Assembly: GCF_004295345.1 (NCBI RefSeq) | Contig: NZ_CP036200.1 | Coordinates: 2,161,001-2,225,000 of the forward strand | Length of the DNA stretch: 64,000 bases | From: Shewanella maritima | Lineage (GTDB): Bacteria; Pseudomonadota; Gammaproteobacteria; Enterobacterales; Shewanellaceae | Reading direction: 5' to 3' | Shown: positions 8,112-16,432 of the stretch, in pieces | Numbering within the stretch: position 1 is the first letter of the stretch | Layout: each line of letters opens with the position of its first letter | Program-made: the position numbers and the translations under genes | The notes under the pieces: model-generated | Told to the model about the DNA's origin: nothing | What the model saw: only the letters and a program-made list of their open reading frames with translations | Databases searched by the model: none

Positions 8112-9179
8112 TTACTTACATTCACCCCAAGAGATTTTCTCACCAGCGCGAGCTTGCTTAAACATGTCTGCGCACATTGGCTCAGTAAAGGCTTTTGTTT
8201 GAGCAAAGTTAATGTTGATTTGCGAACCATTACCTTCGTTATAGTAAGTGGTATCACCTGTTTCTAGGTTATAGATGTAGGTTTCCCAAGTTGCGTATGA
8301 CTCACCGTTTGTTGGGTCAATCAAGTCTTGAGGAACCTTGTTACCAAAGTCGAAGATACCTTTCATTTTACCGCGAGTATCAACCCAGTCAGCTTTAGGG
8401 TCTAACTTAGCGTGAGTAGTTGCATGGTAGCCACGAATATAGCGAGATGGCGAGCTGATATCACTTGGTAGCTCTTCTGCTTTGTTCAAGTCGAATTTTT
8501 TCGCATGCTCTAGGATATCTTGGCGAAGCGGCATGTTAGCCATTACGCGCAGGTCGCTGTTGATGTCACCACGGTGAACCACCATTTTACCGCCTTCATT
8601 CAATTGGAATAACGCGATATCGCCAGACTTATCTTGCACAGAGAAGTGGAAGCCATGCTGGTGCCCGCCAATACCGGTTTTCCATGCTGTTTGGAACTCG
8701 CCCGCTTCAAACGCATTAACAGCTTCATCAACAGTGGCGAATTGCGTCACCAAGAAGTTAACGATTTGCGACATATGAACTGTTGGCGCACCGTTATCTG
8801 CTGCGTCTTTTACAAACTCTACAGAAGGGTTTTGATAAAGCAGTGATGCTGAAAGACCTTTATCGTTGATGGCTTCACCGGAAGTACCGTGGAAGGTTTC
8901 AACTTCAACGTAATCAACTGTGTGGTGTTTTACCGTCCAGCTTGCTGGGTTCTTGTACTCTGGTACTTTGTATGCTTCAACAGCAACACCTGCAGGGTAA
9001 GCTTTAGCGATAGATTGTAGCTCGCTGCCGCCCCAGTCAAATGAACGTGCAACCGTTACACCGTGAGTTTCACCACCGTCCATAATAAGACGTGAACATG
9101 CGTTTGCCGCAGATACTGATGCGATTGAAGCAACTGCGATAGCTGCGATTGCTAATTTGTTAAGTTTGAAGTTTTTCAT
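8112..9179 (-). CDS. Exported linear-amide C-N hydrolase (choloylglycine hydrolase / penicillin V acylase family)
   Basis: 355-residue Ntn hydrolase. The signal peptide ends SAANA, immediately followed by Cys28, so removal by signal peptidase I would expose the N-terminal Cys nucleophile of this family. Other family landmarks are ARSFDWGG just after the nucleophile, VMANMPLRQD (conserved Asn) and SPSRYIRG (conserved Arg). Two C-terminal Cys (CADMF and the GECK end) may form a disulfide. Gram-negative members are known to hydrolyse penicillin V and acyl-homoserine lactones; the substrate here is not shown. It is closely related to the gene at 14117. The gene faces the LysR at 9376 across 196 bp, the classic arrangement for a regulator and its target. 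Confidence 0.88.
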   Translation of the reverse strand: MKNFKLNKLAIAAIAVASIASVSAANACSRLIMDGGETHGVTVARSFDWGGSELQSIAKAYPAGVAVEAYKVPEYKNPASWTVKHHTVDYVEVETFHGTSGEAINDKGLSASLLYQNPSVEFVKDAADNGAPTVHMSQIVNFLVTQFATVDEAVNAFEAGEFQTAWKTGIGGHQHGFHFSVQDKSGDIALFQLNEGGKMVVHRGDINSDLRVMANMPLRQDILEHAKKFDLNKAEELPSDISSPSRYIRGYHATTHAKLDPKADWVDTRGKMKGIFDFGNKVPQDLIDPTNGESYATWETYIYNLETGDTTYYNEGNGSQININFAQTKAFTEPMCADMFKQARAGEKISWGECK

Positions 9180-9375
9180 AAGATTCTTCCTCTAGCCATT
9201 ACATAGTCAATTTTGAAATCTGGGGATTAGCAAAACGCTTTTTATTAACTGCCTTGCCAATCGATGAGTTCATTATGTAACTTTGGAATTAGAATCTTAA
9301 CAGCACCAAGAACGGCATAAACCCTCTCTTATGTTATGCTAGATTCATAGTGATTGGATTTTAAGAGCTAAAAAT
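9180..9375. promoter_or_regulatory. Divergent promoter region of the first Ntn hydrolase/LysR pair
   Basis: 196 bp. A widely spaced inverted repeat TTACATA (9199-9205) / TATGTAA (9274-9280) could be part of a LysR site. Bases 9232-9264 recur at 6684-6717. No promoter element is strong enough to place with certainty. Confidence 0.4.
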
Positions 9376-10263
9376 ATGGCAATGACACTAGAACAACTCA
9401 GCGCTTTTGTTGAAACAGTCGATAAAGGCAGCTTTAAGCAAGCCAGCATTAAGTTGGGCAAGCACACCTCAACCGTCAGCGGCTTGATAGCAAACTTAGA
9501 AGCTGAGCTAGGCATGGAGCTATTCGTGCGCAAGCCTCGCTCATTGGAGATCACGCCAAAAGGGACTGAGATGTATCGTTATGCCCGGTCGGTGCTCAGA
9601 GAATGTGATTTGTTAGATGTGAAAGCCAATAGCTTGTTAGAGGGATTACCATCCACGTTTACCATTGCTGTAGATAGCGACCTGATGGGAGCGGATGTCG
9701 CCAAAACATGCGCCAAGTTGGTTAACAAGTTTCCATCAATTGAATTCAAAATCATTACGGTAGACCCAATGCAAGTGCGCAGTCATGTACTAAATGAACA
9801 GGCAGATATGGGCTTTGGCATTGCATTGTTCAGAGGGCACCACGAGTTAACAGTGGCTGACGGTTACTCATTTAATGTGGTGATGGTGGCTTCACCACAG
9901 CTAGATTGTAAAGAGAAGTTGGTCTCGCTAGAGCAAGTGAGGGGAATGCTACAGGTATCGGCATTATTCATGAAGCAGACCGCTCAAGAAGATACTCACA
10001 ACCTCAGCTCACGCACTATTTACAGCAATAACCTGCGCAACTCGATTGAACTGATAAAACACACTGAGGCATGGGCGATGCTGCCAGAGTTTCTTTGCTT
10101 AAAAGAGATCGAAGCAGGTGAACTGGATAAAATGTACATTTCACCCACGGCATCAAGGCGCCCTAACCAGTGGGCGACTGAAATAAGTTGGCTAACGGCG
10201 CGGCCACGGAATGCTGTTATGGACTATATGATTGACGAACTGGCAAAGCTGCCGAATCGATAA
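9376..10263 (+). CDS. LysR-family regulator, cognate of Ntn hydrolase at 8112
   Basis: 295-residue protein with an N-terminal winged helix-turn-helix (residues 5-65, LEQLSAFVETVDKGSFKQAS) followed by a substrate-binding region. It shares unusual details with the LysR proteins at 12141, 13050 and 15362: LGKH or LGKR before the recognition helix, and YRYARSVL-like linker helices. The four are therefore paralogues, distinct from the LysR genes at 24818 and 27688. Inferred to control the divergent hydrolase and itself. Confidence 0.9.
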   Translation: MAMTLEQLSAFVETVDKGSFKQASIKLGKHTSTVSGLIANLEAELGMELFVRKPRSLEITPKGTEMYRYARSVLRECDLLDVKANSLLEGLPSTFTIAVDSDLMGADVAKTCAKLVNKFPSIEFKIITVDPMQVRSHVLNEQADMGFGIALFRGHHELTVADGYSFNVVMVASPQLDCKEKLVSLEQVRGMLQVSALFMKQTAQEDTHNLSSRTIYSNNLRNSIELIKHTEAWAMLPEFLCLKEIEAGELDKMYISPTASRRPNQWATEISWLTARPRNAVMDYMIDELAKLPNR

Positions 10264-10387
10264 AGAGTTTGTCGAATATAGCTGTTTCTCGTTTCAGCTA
10301 GCTTTGTTAATTGTAGACAAAACAAGAATGGACTAAATTCGGTTATCCAATGAGTCGCCCGCGAAACTACTTATCAGTGAGCAAAAA

Positions 10388-10425
10388 TAAAAAATCCCCG
10401 CTAATTTTTTAGCGGGGATTTTTTC
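10388..10425. terminator. Bidirectional terminator between LysR and amidase
   Basis: AAAAAATCCCCGCTAA and TTAGCGGGGATTTTTT form a long stem with A and T tracts on either side, between two convergent genes. Confidence 0.9.
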
Positions 10426-10462
10426 ATACTATCAAGTGACTAGGGTAGCTGAAACAACCTTA

Positions 10463-11995
10463 TTACTTAACGCCTTTTGGCAGCAGCTCACCTGTAAAGA
10501 ACTTAGGAGCGCCTTTGCTGTATGCGCCAGCAACTTTAACTACTGTTGCAGTGTCATCCGGCTTACCAATAATTTGCATACCAAATGGAACACCGTCTGG
10601 GCTTAGGCCTGCTGGTACACTTGCCGCTGGCAACCAACCTAATAGGTTGAATGGTAGGGTGTACGTCATACCAACAGCTTTGTCGTAAGTTACGCCATTT
10701 TCAACAATTGGCTCACCAACAATAAAATCGTAATCAGCTGGAACAGTAACCGTAGGCATTGTTGGTGCAATAACTAAATCGTAGCCTTTTGCGTAGATTT
10801 CAGTTGATAACTTAGTCCACATGCGTAGTACTTCAGCTTCTGTTTTAGCTTGTGCACGACCGTCGTAATCTTCACGATGACTAACAGCTTTACCAATTAA
10901 TTTGCCTGCATATGGTGACATTTGGTCAGTGTGGTCGCCGTAAGCGTCCATCATTGGCGCGCCCATCGCACCAGAGAATGCTAGGTTAGAGATACCTTCA
11001 AGCAGACCCATTTGCATTTCGAAGTCAAACTCAACAACATCAACAGTAGCACCTTGCTTACGTAAAACTTCCAGGCCGTTTTCCATACCTTTAGCAACGT
11101 AGTCAGCCATTGGGCTGGTGCCCATATCGCCGATGTAAGCGATCTTCATGCCTTTTAGAGACTCAACTTCTTTAGTTAGCTTAGGTTGCTCACCCACAGT
11201 TGGCACAGACATAGCAGCATCTTGGCCAGACATAACGTTGTACATCATTACCATGTCTTCAAAGCTACGTGCGATTGGGCCGCTACCTGAGAAGTACGAG
11301 TAAAGCATAGCGTTTGGTACAGTGAACGCTGCTGGCTTCAGGCCGTATAAACCGTTAAAAGATGATGGAATACGGATTGAGCCGCCCATATCTGAACCCG
11401 TTGCCATGGTTGCGTAACCTGCGGCAACTGCTGCGCCAGAACCGCCTGATGAACCGCCTACAGCGAAGTCAGGATTCCAAGGGTTACGGGTTGTACCCCA
11501 TGCTAGCGTTGATGTTACCCAGCTGAAGTAAAACTCTGGCACAGTAGTTTGAATCACAGGGATCGCGCCAGATGCATTCATTTTAGAAACCATTGGATCC
11601 GCGTACTCCATTGGCGCGTCATCCATATGTAGCTTCGAGCCAAAGGTGACTTTCCAACCCTTGTCATGGTGCTCATCTTTCACTGCGTACGTAACACCTT
11701 CCAGCTGGCGGTAAGTACCATCTTCGTAACGTTTAGTCGCTTCTTTCGCAGCTTTCATTGCTGTTTCCCAGTGCTCAAAAGTCACTGCGTTAACAACCTT
11801 GTTGGTTGCATCGTACTGAGCTTTTTGCGCTTTAAGCACGTCAACAGGGGTAATTAAGCCACTCTTGAACAGCTCAATTTGTGTGTTAGCAGGCATGTAT
11901 GCCAATTCTTCTTGAGAGAAATCTGCCGCTAATGCGCTCCCAGCTACTAGAGCCAACGCGATTGGTGCAAATTTAAAAGTGCGTGATAGTGCCAT
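10463..11995 (-). CDS. Exported amidase, amidase-signature family
   Basis: 510-residue enzyme with a signal peptide (cleavage after SALA near residue 23) and the full Ser-cisSer-Lys triad of the amidase-signature fold: K106 in AVKDE, S182 in GGSSGGSGAA and nucleophile S206 in SDMGGSIRIPS. The family cleaves C-N amide bonds and includes fatty-acid amide hydrolase and the 6-aminohexanoate cyclic-dimer hydrolase NylA. Periplasmic location is uncommon for the family and fits the export of every hydrolase in this island. It is divergent from the LysR gene at 12141. Substrate unknown. Confidence 0.92.
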   Translation of the reverse strand: MALSRTFKFAPIALALVAGSALAADFSQEELAYMPANTQIELFKSGLITPVDVLKAQKAQYDATNKVVNAVTFEHWETAMKAAKEATKRYEDGTYRQLEGVTYAVKDEHHDKGWKVTFGSKLHMDDAPMEYADPMVSKMNASGAIPVIQTTVPEFYFSWVTSTLAWGTTRNPWNPDFAVGGSSGGSGAAVAAGYATMATGSDMGGSIRIPSSFNGLYGLKPAAFTVPNAMLYSYFSGSGPIARSFEDMVMMYNVMSGQDAAMSVPTVGEQPKLTKEVESLKGMKIAYIGDMGTSPMADYVAKGMENGLEVLRKQGATVDVVEFDFEMQMGLLEGISNLAFSGAMGAPMMDAYGDHTDQMSPYAGKLIGKAVSHREDYDGRAQAKTEAEVLRMWTKLSTEIYAKGYDLVIAPTMPTVTVPADYDFIVGEPIVENGVTYDKAVGMTYTLPFNLLGWLPAASVPAGLSPDGVPFGMQIIGKPDDTATVVKVAGAYSKGAPKFFTGELLPKGVK

Positions 11996-12099
11996 CTTGA
12001 TACCTATTGGATTACTGACGGTTACTTCACCTGTTGAAGCAACGCTTTTGATGCGGACAATTATTATGCAGATTGATTTGACTCACCATGGTCTCAAGG

Positions 12100-12114
12100 A
12101 TAGGTTTAACCTAT
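12100..12114. promoter_or_regulatory. Palindrome between amidase and LysR genes
   Basis: ATAGGTT-T-AACCTAT, a perfect 7-bp inverted repeat with one central base. It has the 15-bp size and symmetry of a LysR recognition box (T-N11-A). ACCTAT also occurs nearby at 12002-12007. It lies in the space between the two divergent start codons. Confidence 0.6.
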
Positions 12115-12140
12115 TCATTGATGGTGACATGGGCAAGCTA

Positions 12141-13019
12141 ATGGCAATTTCAATCGAACAATTACATGCATTTAGTGAAACTGTAGAGAAAGGTGGCTTT
12201 AAACAAGCTAGCCGAAGCATAGGAAAACATGCCGTAACCATCAGTGGGTTAGTGGCAAATTTAGAAAGTGAGGTCGGCTTTGAGTTATTTGTTCGTAAGC
12301 CTCGATCACTGGAGTTGACGGAAAAAGGTAATCAACTGTTTGAGCATGCACGTTCAGTGTTGCGAGAGCTTGAGCACTTTGATGCTAAAGCCAGCAGTTT
12401 ATTGGAAGAAGAGCCCAGTCGAATCACTATTGCGATGGATACCGCCCTCAGTGGAGAAGAACTATCACAGGTTTATAAGCAGCTTTTTGTTCGATTCCCA
12501 ACGCTTGAAGTGAAAATACTGACTGGAGATGCGCTGTTGGTGAGAAGCTGGGTATTAACAGGACAAGCTGATATTGGCTTTAGTGTCGGTACTTTTTCAA
12601 TGCCTCATGAGCTCTCATCAGCTAGGGCCTTTAGTTTCCAAATTGCCAATGTCGCCTCACCAGACCTAGGGATCGCTGGCAAACAATTGACCAAACACCA
12701 AGTTCGCGGATTACGGCAGATATCAGTTAACTTTCTGAAAGATCTAGGCCTCAGTGAAGGCCACAATATCAGCAATAAAGTCACATATTGCAATAGCTTG
12801 CATGAAATATTGAATTTAGTGAAACATTGCTCCTGCTGGGCAATCATGCCGCTGTACTTATGCAGAGAAGCCATTGAAAACGGAGAAGTCGATAAATTTG
12901 AATTAGAAGTAGAAGACAGCGCACACTGGTATACAGACGTCATTTGGCGAACAGAAAAACCCGTCAACTCGGCAATGCGCTTAGTAATAGACGGCATATT
13001 AAAATTAGAAGACCGCTAA
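12141..13019 (+). CDS. LysR-family regulator, cognate of the amidase
   Basis: 292 residues from the ATG at 12141, where the protein begins MAISIEQLHAF in register with its paralogue at 9376. The open frame runs back to 11979, but that extension would overlap the amidase start and encode no known domain. N-terminal winged helix-turn-helix with GKHAVTISGLVANLE; the linker RSVLRELEHFD and the effector-binding half follow. Divergent from the amidase gene, so probably its regulator. Confidence 0.88.
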   Translation: MAISIEQLHAFSETVEKGGFKQASRSIGKHAVTISGLVANLESEVGFELFVRKPRSLELTEKGNQLFEHARSVLRELEHFDAKASSLLEEEPSRITIAMDTALSGEELSQVYKQLFVRFPTLEVKILTGDALLVRSWVLTGQADIGFSVGTFSMPHELSSARAFSFQIANVASPDLGIAGKQLTKHQVRGLRQISVNFLKDLGLSEGHNISNKVTYCNSLHEILNLVKHCSCWAIMPLYLCREAIENGEVDKFELEVEDSAHWYTDVIWRTEKPVNSAMRLVIDGILKLEDR

Positions 13020-13049
13020 GTTTTATTATTTACACTGCCTTTAATTGAG

Positions 13050-13928
13050 CTAACGCACTGTAGGCAGTGTGTGGATCTCTTCAATAAACATCTTCATCGC
13101 GGGGTTGAGCACTTTTTGCTTTAGCCAGACGATGTTAGTGTTCCAGTCAGACACGCTTTCTTGCGTGGCTTGATACAGCTGAACCTGCTTTTCATTAAGC
13201 GCTTGCTGGCAAATAAAGCCCGGTAGAGATGCCCACCCCACACCTGCTTTTATCAAATTCAGAGTCTGCATTGCATTGTTGCAAAGCATAAATCGATGAC
13301 TGGTGACATCAGCGCTGCGCATGCCTATATCCGATAAAAAAGACAGGCTAATTTGCAACTTATCATTGAGAAAGTCTGAGTCTAATTCAGCGGGTAAATC
13401 CCACGAGGCTGGCACTATGTGCTGCACACCAAAGGAGTAAGCTTTCTCGCTTTTAAGTTCATCGTGCAGGCGCAGTGTATTGAACATTAAGCCAATATCA
13501 GCAATACCCGAGAGAATCCAACTTTGAATTTGCATAGTGTCACTGGTCAGCAACTTCAATGACATGTGCGGGTAAGCCTTGGTGATACGCGCGATCATAT
13601 TATCAATCTCACTTTCCATAAGGCTTGAATCGATAGCAATCGTTAGCTTGTCAGGTACGCCCTGCAATATACTGTCTACGTTAGCATCGAACAGCGCTGC
13701 TTCTTTTAGCATGGCAACCGCCGACTTATAAAGCTGTTCGCCTTGAGGGGTCACTTCCATTGAGCGTGCATGACGAATAAACAACTCCAGCCCAGTATCA
13801 ATCTCTAAGTTGTTTAACTGCTCTCTCACTGTAGAGACATGCTTTCCCAGGTGCCTGGCGGCCTGAGCCATCCCTTTATTATCGACAGTGGCAACAAAAG
13901 CACGCAGTTGATCCAACGATGCTGACAT
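13050..13928 (-). CDS. LysR-family regulator, cognate of Ntn hydrolase at 14117
   Basis: 292-residue regulator with N-terminal winged helix-turn-helix (LDQLRAFVATVDNKGMAQAA, then LGKHVSTVREQLNNLE). It is the third paralogue of the island's LysR set. It converges on the LysR at 12141 with only 30 bp between stops, and diverges from the Ntn hydrolase at 14117 across 188 bp, which marks that gene as its likely target. Confidence 0.9.
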   Translation of the reverse strand: MSASLDQLRAFVATVDNKGMAQAARHLGKHVSTVREQLNNLEIDTGLELFIRHARSMEVTPQGEQLYKSAVAMLKEAALFDANVDSILQGVPDKLTIAIDSSLMESEIDNMIARITKAYPHMSLKLLTSDTMQIQSWILSGIADIGLMFNTLRLHDELKSEKAYSFGVQHIVPASWDLPAELDSDFLNDKLQISLSFLSDIGMRSADVTSHRFMLCNNAMQTLNLIKAGVGWASLPGFICQQALNEKQVQLYQATQESVSDWNTNIVWLKQKVLNPAMKMFIEEIHTLPTVR

Positions 13929-14018
13929 CTTTCACCTCACTCATCTCGCTTCACTTATCTCATTTCATAAGCGCCATTAGTTCGCAAACATCGTTAGCTC
14001 GCAAACGCAAATATTTCA

Positions 14019-14033
14019 TAGGGGACTCCCCTA
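14019..14033. promoter_or_regulatory. Palindrome between LysR (13050) and Ntn hydrolase (14117)
   Basis: TAGGGGA-C-TCCCCTA, a perfect 7-bp inverted repeat around one base. It has the same 7-1-7 layout as the box at 12100-12114 but a different sequence, as expected for paralogous regulators with separate operators. Confidence 0.55.
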
Positions 14034-14116
14034 CCCTAAGCGGCTTTGAAATAACCGAATGATAGCAATAATAGACTCATACACAGAAAGAGTCCTCAAC
14101 TAAAGAGAGAATTATT

Positions 14117-15190
14117 ATGAAATCATTCAAACTAAACTCGATCGCAATCGCCGCTGTTGCTGCAATGTCTATCGCTACTGTTGCTAACGTTGCTGAAGCT
14201 TGTTCACGCTTTACATTAGACACACCACACGGTGTATCTACAGTTCGCTCTTTAGACTGGGGTGATCAGCTAGGTAACGTTGCTCAAGTAAACCCTGTAG
14301 GTGTTAAGAACGTTTCTGAAACGCCTAAATACAAAAACGCAATGGAGTGGACAACTAAGTACCACGCAATTGCTCAAATGGAGTGGGATGTATTCGGTGG
14401 CGTAGCATCTGATGCAATCAACTCTGAGGGTCTAGCGGCTTCTCTACTATACATGTACGACTCGGCTAAGTTCATAGAAGCTTATCAAGACTCTGGCGCA
14501 CCAGCTGTGAGCTTCCTAGACGTCATCCGTTACATCACTGAAACTTATGCAACGACTGAAGAAGCAGTTAAAGCCTTCAACAATAATGAATGGCAAATCG
14601 CATGGAAAGATGGCCTTCACGGTCACGAGCACGGCTTACACATTTCTATCCAAGATAAGTCTGGCGACATCGCGCTGCTTCAGCTAAATAAAGGTGGCGA
14701 AATGGTTGTTTATCGTGGTGATACTAAGTCTGATCTACGTGTGATGGCGAACTCACCACTGCAACAAGATCACCGTGCATACGTTGAGAAGGTTAACTTA
14801 GACGATCTAGCAGCTACAGGTATCCCAAGCTCAATCAGCTCACTAGACCGTAACCTACGTGGTCTATTTAACACTCAACACGTTGAATTCAAAGAAGATG
14901 CAAGCTGGGCACAAACTCGCGGCAAGCTACTAAGTACATACAATGCGGGTAACTTGATCCCACAAGACCTGATTGACCCAACTAACGGTGAGACATACGC
15001 AACTTGGACTCAATTTGTGTACAACCACCAAAACGGTGACTTCCTATTCACTAACTACGACACTCGTGCTCAAATCGGCTACAACTTTAACGACACGCTA
15101 GGGTTCACCGAAACCATGTGTGCTGACACAGTAAAGCAAGCTGAACAAGGCCTACAGAAAGCCGTATTTACTCAGTGTGCAGCTCAGTAA
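14117..15190 (+). CDS. Exported linear-amide C-N hydrolase (choloylglycine hydrolase family)
   Basis: 357-residue paralogue of the enzyme at 8112. The signal peptide ends VAEA and is followed directly by Cys29, the predicted N-terminal nucleophile after processing. RSLDWGD, VMANSPLQQD and SLDRNLRG match the same positions in the paralogue, and LIPQDLIDPTNGETYATW is almost shared. The C-terminal Cys pair is kept. AGAGAG lies 9 bp before the ATG. Likely acylase on N-acyl compounds; substrate unproven. Divergent from its LysR at 13050. Confidence 0.88.
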   Translation: MKSFKLNSIAIAAVAAMSIATVANVAEACSRFTLDTPHGVSTVRSLDWGDQLGNVAQVNPVGVKNVSETPKYKNAMEWTTKYHAIAQMEWDVFGGVASDAINSEGLAASLLYMYDSAKFIEAYQDSGAPAVSFLDVIRYITETYATTEEAVKAFNNNEWQIAWKDGLHGHEHGLHISIQDKSGDIALLQLNKGGEMVVYRGDTKSDLRVMANSPLQQDHRAYVEKVNLDDLAATGIPSSISSLDRNLRGLFNTQHVEFKEDASWAQTRGKLLSTYNAGNLIPQDLIDPTNGETYATWTQFVYNHQNGDFLFTNYDTRAQIGYNFNDTLGFTETMCADTVKQAEQGLQKAVFTQCAAQ

Positions 15191-15214
15191 TCGAAGCTAA
15201 CTAGCTAATCTCAG

Positions 15215-15246
15215 ATCCCTCAGACTCTCAGTCAGAGGGATTTTTA
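15215..15246 (+). terminator. Terminator after Ntn hydrolase
   Basis: ATCCCTC-A-GAC / GTC-A-GAGGGAT stem with one A-A mismatch, followed by TTTTT. Confidence 0.8.
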
Positions 15247-15361
15247 TGCCTGCTGAGCTTTATATGCGTGCTGAAGTGGTATGCCTACTGAAGTAATAAG
15301 CCAAGCAAGCTAACTTAGATACAAATTACCATTACCACTTGCCACCATAAAACGAGACGTT

Positions 15362-16249
15362 TTAGTCAAAGAAAACCTTATCCAATCCCTGAACCTGTTG
15401 CGTAAACAACTCACCAGCCAGAGTCACTTCTTGCTCTGACTGATAAATAATCTCAGCGTACCAAACCGTTTCACTCGCACCCTCAATTGAGAATTCATTT
15501 ACCATGCCAGACTCAATTTCAGCTTTGGCGACAAACTCAGGCACTCGCATCCAAGTATTATCAAACCTAAGCATAGACATCGCTTCTCTGAGATTATTGG
15601 TCTTAATAAATTGGTCACTTAATACGTAGTGAGTGTCGTGTCGATATTTAAAAACAACATTAGGCACAATTTGAGTCAGGCTTGCCAGCTCCAGCTCCGT
15701 TGCCACCGCGCCTCTATTTAAGGTATTCACACCCGCGACATCTACAACCGGAAAGTTATAGGCAGGCACATGCACCACAGACTCAATTTGTGAAAGCGGT
15801 GAGAATATCAACCCCATTTCTACCTCACCGGATCTAACCCATTCAATAACTTGCTCTGTGCCGCCAGTCAGTACCTGTAAATCGATCGTGGGGAATTGCG
15901 CTATCACCGCCATGTAACAGGCTGTCAATTCAGGGCAAAGTAAGGTGTTGTCTAAGGCTAAATTAAACTGCTCTGGAATATCTTGCTCATAGCTAGATAA
16001 TTGATGGTTCAATGCCTCAGCGGTTTCCAGCACGCGTCTGGCGTAGCGATATAGCTTTCTACCCTGTGAGGTTACCTCTAAGCGTCGTACATGACGTTCA
16101 AACAACACTAAATCGCAGCTATCTTCCATCGTAGCCACCAGCTGTGCAATGACCTGACTTCGCTTACCCAATTCAACAGCAGCAGCCTTAAAACTGCCCT
16201 TTTCTACTGTATAAACAAATGCTTGCAACTGTGAGAGTGAAAAGTTCAC
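15362..16249 (-). CDS. LysR-family regulator, cognate of Ntn hydrolase at 16433
   Basis: 295 residues from a GTG at 16249 (protein begins M/V-NFSLSQLQAF). This start is preceded by GGGG at about 9 bases and aligns with the paralogues; the open frame continues to an ATG at 16285 inside an inverted repeat and is less likely. Winged helix-turn-helix with KAAAVELGKRSQVIAQLV, then YRYARRVLE. It is the most diverged of the four island LysR proteins, and it faces the most diverged Ntn hydrolase. Confidence 0.85.
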   Translation of the reverse strand: MNFSLSQLQAFVYTVEKGSFKAAAVELGKRSQVIAQLVATMEDSCDLVLFERHVRRLEVTSQGRKLYRYARRVLETAEALNHQLSSYEQDIPEQFNLALDNTLLCPELTACYMAVIAQFPTIDLQVLTGGTEQVIEWVRSGEVEMGLIFSPLSQIESVVHVPAYNFPVVDVAGVNTLNRGAVATELELASLTQIVPNVVFKYRHDTHYVLSDQFIKTNNLREAMSMLRFDNTWMRVPEFVAKAEIESGMVNEFSIEGASETVWYAEIIYQSEQEVTLAGELFTQQVQGLDKVFFD

Positions 16250-16284
16250 CAATATACCCCGCTTAAATGTGCTCAACTCTCCCA

Positions 16285-16347
16285 CATTATAGACATGGAA
16301 ATCATGTTTAATGACATTTTTAAACCCTTATTACCATGTTCATAATG
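16285..16347. promoter_or_regulatory. Spaced inverted repeats between LysR (15362) and Ntn hydrolase (16433)
   Basis: CATTATAGACATGG (16285-16298) is matched in reverse complement by CCATGTTCATAATG (16334-16347) at 12 of 14 positions. A smaller repeat, TCAT-gttta-ATGA (16302-16314), sits between them. Two outer half-sites plus a central box resemble a LysR tetramer footprint. The region lies between the divergent starts. Confidence 0.6.
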
Positions 16348-16432
16348 AAGTCATCCAAGGAGAACGGCCAAGAATTAGCGTAAGGAATTCAACTTAGGGT
16401 AAATGCCCACTCAAATTTATAAGGCTCATATT

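Noticed and set aside
9096..9120. Lipobox in the Ntn hydrolases (Ala-Cys after the signal peptide)
   Set aside because: Positions -3 and -2 are Ala-Asn, not Leu-Ala/Ser, and the Cys is the family's catalytic nucleophile.
11979..12140. N-terminal extension of the LysR at 12141
   Set aside because: It would overlap the amidase start and cover the palindromic operator; paralogues begin at the winged helix.
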